A stretch of DNA of 64,000 bases from Marchantia polymorpha subsp. ruderalis (lineage: Eukaryota > Streptophyta > Marchantiopsida > Marchantiales > Marchantiaceae): the NCBI GenBank assembly GCA_037833965.1, contig AP031358.1, positions 15,074,001 to 15,138,000 of the forward strand, in the 5' to 3' direction. A program made the translations under genes and the position numbers. This document shows, in pieces, positions 58,646-64,000 of the stretch. Under the pieces are notes generated by a model. The model saw nothing but the letters and a program-made list of their open reading frames with translations, had not been told where the DNA came from and did not search any database. The stretch's first letter is position 1, and every line of letters starts with the position of its first letter.

Positions 58646-58695
58646 AATTGACTCAAGTTGCACCCTATAGCAATAATTGATGCATCCGAATGAAG
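58646..58695 (-). pseudogene. Gypsy G1 RNase H, N-terminal piece
   Basis: Reads LHSDASIIAIGCNLSQ, the start of gypsy RNase H with the first catalytic Asp (hTDAS motif). It joins 53,286 once element C is removed. Confidence 0.75.
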
Positions 58696-58699
58696 AAAA

Positions 58700-59400
58700 C
58701 AAAGTTTCACTCAATTAGATTTTGTCTAAATTGGAGCCGTCACCAACGCCTTCTTGAGTGACTTTCTTCTTGAGTGACACTCTAAGATGCTGAAAAATTG
58801 TCACTCTTTCATACATGAAACAAATCTTTATACATAAATTGTCCAAAACTTGTTTGAGCGGCTCTTCCCTACCTTTCTATATATACTTATTGAAAATTTA
58901 CTATAGTAACAAATGATGATTCTTATTTAATTTAGTTTTACAAAAATAAACCATAATAAGTTTGATTAATTATCAATATGTGGCAACCTGCCATTGGACT
59001 CCTTAATTTCTAGATGTATATTAATTTCTAGATTGAAGTTAACGACATGCCATTTGTGACTTTCCAACTTCTAGAACCTCCACTGCCATTAAATCAACAT
59101 TAGACTTAGTCTAACCTATGAAATCTTGATTATTTAATAATACCAATCAAAACTAAAGATAAAATCAAAAGTTTTTCCTCTTAGATTCTAGACTTTTGAA
59201 CAATACAAAATAAAACTGCTCACTCAAATCTTCTAGAATTTCACTAATTATTCCACCAAGTATATAAATCATAGCTAAACATAGTTATAACATGATAAAC
59301 TTAGTTATAACTAGCTAGACTTAGTCATAACTAAGCTAATCATGATTAACTCCTTGGCTACTTCTAGTTGTATTTCACACATACAACATCCGGTCTTATA
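58700..59400. repeat. Gypsy-family LTR, copy 3 (solo, inside G1)
   Basis: Aligns with copies 1 and 2 from about 58,770 (TGACACTCTAAG, GTCACTCTTTCAT) to the end CATCCGGTCTTATA at 59,400. It sits between the RT and RNase H parts of G1 without any internal element, so it is a solo LTR inserted there. The left border is blurred. Confidence 0.6.
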
Positions 59401-60187
59401 GCTTCTTAATCCTTGAAAATGAGCTCGTATTCCGTCCACTTCTTCATGTAGCTCGTCTAGGCCTGAGCTTTGTTGAAGAATGAAAAAATGAACCTCCGAT
59501 AGTTTCCCATCATACGAAGGAATTGGCTCAACATGGTCAAAGTAATCGGAAAAGATAACTCCATTATCCTGGTCAAATTCTCTACATACACCACAATACC
59601 GTCCTTGGAGATGATGTGACCCAACAACAAATCTTCTTCACATTCAAAAATGCATTTTTCTGGATTGAATGAAGCTTTGGCTTCCTTCAAATGTTTGATC
59701 ATTTTGATCAGATGATCAAAATGATACTCCTTACTTTTATATACATAAAAGTCATCTAAGAAAATTTTCACAAAGTATCAAACACTCTATTCATAAACCT
59801 TTGAAAAGTGGCTGGAGCATTACATAGACCAAATGACAACATTCTACAAGCAAAAGCATTTCATGATGTGATAAAGGTAGTTTTCAATTGATATTCTAAA
59901 ACAATTTGGATTTGATGATAATCACTATAACCATCTCCAAAACTATATTACTCATGACCTACTAGCTACTCTAGAATCTCATGTATAAAAGTCAAAGTTA
60001 AATAATACTTCTTTGTGAAAGCATTTAACTTCTTGTAAATCACGTATGTATGTAGCTTATACATACATACGTGATTTTCTTAACTATCACAATAAAAAAC
60101 ATCCATACCAATTTTCCAACTCATAGATGAAGTCGACTTCCCTCAGCTTGTCAATCTCCTCCTTTATTATCATAGCCATAGGAGGGT
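59401..60187 (-). pseudogene. Gypsy G1 reverse transcriptase, broken
   Basis: From the right: NPPMAMIIKEEIDKLREVDF, VIYKKLNAFTKKYYLTLTF, YSFGDGYSDYHQIQI, MLSFGLCNAPATFQRFMNRV, then (59,771-59,457) MKIFLDDFYVYKSKEYHFDH with an intact LDD, LLLGHIISKDGIVV and MGNYRRFIFSFF. The FGDGYSxYHQI and LCNAPATFQRFM forms fit Athila/Tat-like plant gypsy lineages. Stops and one frameshift are present. The right end is cut by element D, the left by LTR copy 3. Confidence 0.88.
60038..60076. repeat. 17-bp perfect inverted repeat inside G1 RT
   Basis: AATCACGTATGTATGTA (60,038-60,054) is repeated inverted at 60,060-60,076 with a 5-nt loop. It disturbs the RT stretch normally reading RVCVDYKKLN and looks like a small inverted duplication. 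Confidence 0.8.
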
Positions 60188-62130
60188 TGTGATAACCAAC
60201 AAATACCAAAATGGAGCATCATGGTATAGATTCGTTCCCACAGAGACAGATGCAACATCAAGGGTCACAATTTATTACTAATTAACATTCTATTGAAGAG
60301 TTTTACTTCTTAGACCAATGTCACTCCCAGAGTACAATGCTCGATTACGGCCGAAGGCCTAAAGAGCAGAGTATAATCACACTCACAACCTAAAACCTTT
60401 CCAATCGATACCTGTGAAAATTGCCTTGAACCCCACCCTATGATTTCAAGGGAAAACTTCCTAAAATTGCATATTCCCGGCTCACTGAGCCGAATACCCA
60501 GACCCGAATTTGCTTAAATCCCGAAGAGCCCCCGTCTACTCAAAACATTTAGGCTGGACATCCACAGCTCCAGATGCGGTATCTTTGACAAACCGGAGCG
60601 CACCATGCTCAGTGGCAAGACACATAAGCACATAGACACGCACAGTAGATACAGATTGACAACCAAGACAAGCCAATTGACAAAAAAAGTCCACCAAGGA
60701 AATAGCCTTGGGCCTCTTTACTTATTCTTATCTCCTAGTCATCTCAACCGCCTAAGGCAAACTACTTTCAGGTGCGATGCCATCGACGCTGCGGTTACAA
60801 CGTACTCTGAGCTTCCGTCGGCTCCTAACCTACGCAAAACGTTTACAATCTCTATCTCTATGTTCTCTCATGTCTCTTTCAATTCCGTAGAGAAAGAATT
60901 AACCCAATTCTACTAATTGTTTGTGCCCCGCGGATCCGATGGCCTTCGTACTCATCAAACGTCGCTCCAGTGAATCCAACTTCAACCACTTAACCGATTG
61001 CAATACCCACATTGCAAATCCACGGAGGCACTTCTCAACACACAATCGCAATTCGTCGTTTATCTCATCTCGCAACTGTTGATGTGCCGTCTCAGCCTTT
61101 TCTGCTCTCCCTTGCGACTCCTCCAACTACACAACAACTTTCTTCAATTGCTACCGTAACCGTCCGCATTCTGATTTGAATATCAATTTATATTCGACCT
61201 CCAAAGATTTGGCCGCCTCACAATCTGCCAATTTTTTGGCTCAATCCATCAAATCGCCTTCGTGCTTCCGGAGTACATCCGCCAGACTTACTGTAAGCTC
61301 CTCTGCGCGTTTAAACTCCTTGTCACGATCATCCGTGAGCTCCGCGATCCTACTCCAAAGTTTTTCTTGCTCCGTCTTCGTCACAGCAATCTGTCCCGAA
61401 TATCTTCGGCACTCCGTTCCTCTTCGACTCTTTGCCCTTCCGCCTTAGCTAACTCTTCCGCCTTAGCTAACTCCCTGCAGCCACAATCAATTTCTCCACA
61501 CGTTGCACTTCCGTGGCGTAGGCTCTCTTGTATGCCTCCAATCTCTCGCACAACTCCACGGTTACCTTCTGTACATTCTCTTTGGCGATAGATATACTGC
61601 TACACTTCTATTCCAATGTCACATGATAATCACACTCTTTCACAAAATTCAGTCGTATGACCTCGCACTTCACCTACTTTGCCCGAAGTCGGTTTTTGTT
61701 CTTGCAATGTCGCCCTTGTGGTCGCACACTCGGCTGTCAAGCTTGCAACTCGTTCCTTAGCCATCGTAGTTGCAGAATCCCACTCCCTCTTCATTGCCAC
61801 TGCCCTCTTGAGCTTAGTTCTATTCCTCACCAGCTCTACATAAGATCATGATTCCCTCCTCATAGTATACTTTTCTCTCTTGTCCAAGTACTTCAATAAA
61901 GGTACTACGCTATCATGCAAGAAATCAGGGAAGGCAACTCTAACTCCTTCGGTTCCTCCTCCAAAGTCTTTTCCGCTACCTCAGATCTTACTTCCGCTCA
62001 GGTGGTGGCGGCGCTGGAATATCAATGATATCTCCCACCGTCCATGTAACCTGCGCAACAATCTGCTCAAGTATTTCCTCACTCAGCGTGAGCTCCTTCG
62101 CTAGCTCTTCACTTGTCTTCGGTTGAGGTA
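60188..62130 (-). mobile_element. Element D of the TGTRGTR family, 5'-truncated
   Basis: The 3' end, read on the minus strand, is GGTATTTGTTGGTTATCACA, as in B. The 3' tail carries AGAAGTAAAACTCTTCAATAG and CTGTGGGAACGA. Module 2 is present; module 1 and the 5' terminus are missing. The match to B ends near 62,125, close to a fragment of gypsy LTR and gag, so D was cut by recombination and not by normal insertion. No target duplication is credible. Confidence 0.7.
60850..62125 (-). pseudogene. Module 2 of element D, broken
   Basis: From the right: AKELTLSEEILEQIVAQV with TWTVGDIIDIPAPPPPE, then FIEVLGQERKVYYEE, a charged helical region with many stops, and an open end (61,126-60,899) with CLRGFAMWVLQSVKWLKLDS and LERRLMSTKAIGS. 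Near-identical wording to element B in the last part (KWMKLDSLERRLMGL) makes B and D the closest pair. Confidence 0.7.
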
Positions 62131-62151
62131 TTGCAACCTCCGGGCTGACTC

Positions 62152-63027
62152 TCACTCAGGTTTATCTCTGATGGCTTTGCGGTAGCAATTCCTCTTAAAA
62201 TAAGGACCTCCACAAGAAAAGCAAGAAACCGCAAAGTTTCCTGAAGGTGGATTTCCTCTTGGAGGATTATTTCCATATCCCCTAGAGACTCCTCCTACAT
62301 TCTGATTCATCTTCTCCCACAACTGTACTACATTGATCTTGAGGCCTGCTAAAGTCTCCGTGATAGATTTCAACTCATTTTGAAAATCCACAGGAGGATT
62401 CGTTATCGTGGATGAAGTAGTAGGGTTTGAAACAATGGATTTTCCTACAACCGGTGGAGCTACTTCTCTAGCCACCAAGCTAGAATCATCATCTTCTAAG
62501 CTCTCCTCCATTCTAATAGCAATTCAAATGGCTTCAGACTTAGAAGAGGGCTTCTCGTATCTCACGTTACTTTGAATCTTAGGTCTCAAACCTCCAACAA
62601 AGTTCTTCATGAGCATCGCCCTTATCCCCATCATTGTAGCGTCCACTTTGTCGCCGCCCTTCCTCAACACCACGTGGAATCTAGATTCCAACTTCTCAGT
62701 TATCTCCACATAGGTCCTCACCTTCTCGTTCTCTCCTTGTTTCAAGAAGGTGACCTCACACATCAACTTTTCATAACTTTCACTAGGAAGAAAGTTTTCG
62801 ATCAGGTTCTCCGTTAATGTCTCCCACGTGTCGTCCTCCGAATGCTCCCTCTTGTACTCCTTGTACCACTTGAGAGCAAAATACTCCAAGAAATCCGGCA
62901 GAAGCATAGCCCACTCGTCCTTCTTCCTCTCATTGTTTCCTATGCAAGCCCTCTTGAAGTCCCTAACAAAAGCTTCTACATCCTCATTCTCCCTCCCATA
63001 AAATACCGGAAGCTTCCCCATTTCCAA
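62152..63027 (-). pseudogene. Gypsy G1 gag (retrotrans_gag type) with degenerate zinc knuckle
   Basis: The first part (63,027-62,524) starts MEMGKLPVFYGRENEDVEAF and contains EWAMLLPDFLEYFALKWYKE and TLTENLIENFLPSESYEKL, the core of gypsy gag capsid. A TGA at 62,524 interrupts the frame; the same frame continues to 62,152, and the stop looks like an Arg CGA turned TGA. The second part ends with CFSCGGPYFKRNCYRKAI, a zinc knuckle that lacks one residue and has Tyr where His is expected. The last 50 bp nearly match the start of LTR copies 1 and 2, so the end may be a recombination junction. Confidence 0.88.
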
Positions 63028-63687
63028 CTAATTTTTATTTTTAAAATTTATTTATTGGAAATTTATATGGGGTTTCCTAATACAATATAAACAACACTAA
63101 CTCTATACTTGAGTAATTCATCCAAGGAAACACAAAAGGAATTGGTTGTTCCAAGATAGCCAAAGCTCTCTCCTCTCTTAGGCATACGATGAGTCTTACC
63201 CTCATCATCATCTTCTCCATCATTCGAATGATGATCTCCATCTTCAGTTGGAGCTTGAACCCGCTGAGGTCACTTTCTCTGTTTCAGCACTTAGCTTGTC
63301 GTCAAATCCTTCCACAAGTGATTCCAGAAGCGCCTTCACTCCGCTGCATTCATGTCCTGCCGGTAGCCCAATCACTCCGCAATTGTCACAGAAAGTCGCG
63401 CTTTGGGATTCATGTGGCGATGATGGTCCCAAGTGAAGTTTCAAATCTCCCAAGTTCCTCTTGCTCCTCACTCTTCTATCTTTGTTCCGCAGGAAACAAT
63501 TGACAACCTTATGGCTCTCCTCTCCACAATAAAAACAAGTTTCACGTTTGACTCTTGGAGATTGACTCACTACTCTTTCTTCAAACTCCACCTTGAATTC
63601 TCTTGTATTTGAGTCTAAAGACACTATAACATCTAAGCCTTGAGGTACTTTGAATAACATAACCTTCCAACCTGCTTGTTCACTCAT
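63028..63687 (-). pseudogene. CCHC zinc-knuckle ORF upstream of gag
   Basis: Open from 63,687 to 63,244 (147 codons): VPQGLDVIVSLDSNTREFKV, then a canonical CX2CX4HX4C knuckle (CFYCGEESHKVVNC) and a second Cys/His group (CDNCGVIGLPAGHEC), ending EKVTSAGSSSN and a stop. In a neighbouring frame an acidic stretch continues (APTEDGDHHSNDGEDDDE, then THRMPKRGESFGYLGTTNSF) to about 63,070, so a frameshift is likely. It is read just ahead of gag on the same strand. An extra knuckle ORF is unusual for gypsy; it could also be part of another element (LINE-type ORF1 proteins have similar knuckles). Confidence 0.55.
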
Positions 63688-64000
63688 TTTCCCATAAGGT
63701 AAAAATCACTCACAAGACCTCTCCCAGAAACGCTATCTACTTGACGAAAACTCCGAATAAAGAAATCAAAAGCTTTTGCTCTTTTATTCTGCTTTTGTAC
63801 CCCCTGAATTTCAAATCATCATAACTTCGTCTCTAGACATGATCTCTCAGTAAAATTTTGATTCACATGTAGCTTATCTTTCAAAACACACTCGTACAAA
63901 GTTGAAATACAGAAAAAGTAATTTACTCTATACAAACTTTCCAGAGAGCAAATTTTCGGTACCCGTGAAAACTTCCTCAACTTCTAACTCTCATATCTTT
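63688..64000. other. Upstream leader of gypsy G1, no gene seen
   Basis: No coding frame. The 5' LTR of G1 would be expected here or just beyond the window but is not recognised. Weakly similar to 43,140-43,190. Confidence 0.35.

Noticed and set aside
60185-62130. GGTTG as target duplication of element D
   Set aside because: It would require a right end unlike all other family members; D is clearly truncated, so the match is likely chance.

Overview
This window looks like land-plant nuclear DNA: two Ty1/copia- and Ty3/gypsy-type retrotransposon systems, an intronless F-box/kelch-like gene of plant style, a U6 snRNA-like sequence, and host exons separated by short introns (about 60 to 155 nt) with GT...AG borders. 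The short introns and the single-exon F-box gene would suit a bryophyte or another seed-free plant, but that is inference; no marker fixes the species. Base composition swings sharply, from very AT-rich repeats to about 60-65% GC inside one mobile element.

Region by region: (1) 1-15.3 kb is the least repetitive part. It holds several multi-exon genes on the minus strand, which I could reconstruct only in part: a gene at 5,366-6,418 encoding three copies of a Ser-Pro-Pro-Gly-Met-Trp-type repeat, a two-exon gene end at 7.1-7.6 kb, and a cysteine-rich, probably membrane-associated protein whose last exons run 13,075-11,732. (2) 15.4-26 kb is decayed AT-rich repeat DNA (family R2) carrying mobile element A (17,310-20,636). 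(3) 26.1-31.6 kb is a degenerate minus-strand copia element with LTR remnants, a GC-rich leader block and a local inverted duplication in its protease region. (4) 32.0-34.3 kb holds a U6-like sequence and the F-box gene, the clearest intact host gene. (5) 36-44.5 kb is AT-rich repeat DNA with a 99-bp tandem repeat and a second R2 copy. (6) 44.5-64 kb is a nest of gypsy fragments. A minus-strand gypsy element (G1: gag, RT, RNase H, integrase) is split by at least three other insertions and ends in an LTR that is itself split by element B.

The most interesting content is a mobile-element family found four, perhaps five, times here (A 17,310-20,636; B about 48,540-51,698; C 53,287-58,645; D about 60,188-62,130; possible E from 45,920). 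A, B and C have TGTRGTR...ATYACA-like ends and 5-bp target duplications (TGAAG/TGGAG, CAAAG/CAAAG, AATTG/AATTG), but I find no long terminal direct repeats and no reverse transcriptase, integrase or recognisable transposase in them. They encode two modules: an N-terminal globular protein and a C-terminal acidic/coiled-coil protein. Only C keeps both open, as 548- and 445-codon ORFs overlapping by 92 nt in different frames. C is also packed with short GC-rich palindromes, in its coding region and its leader alike. The older copies are full of stops and frameshifts and are much poorer in GC, as expected of methylated, decaying repeats.
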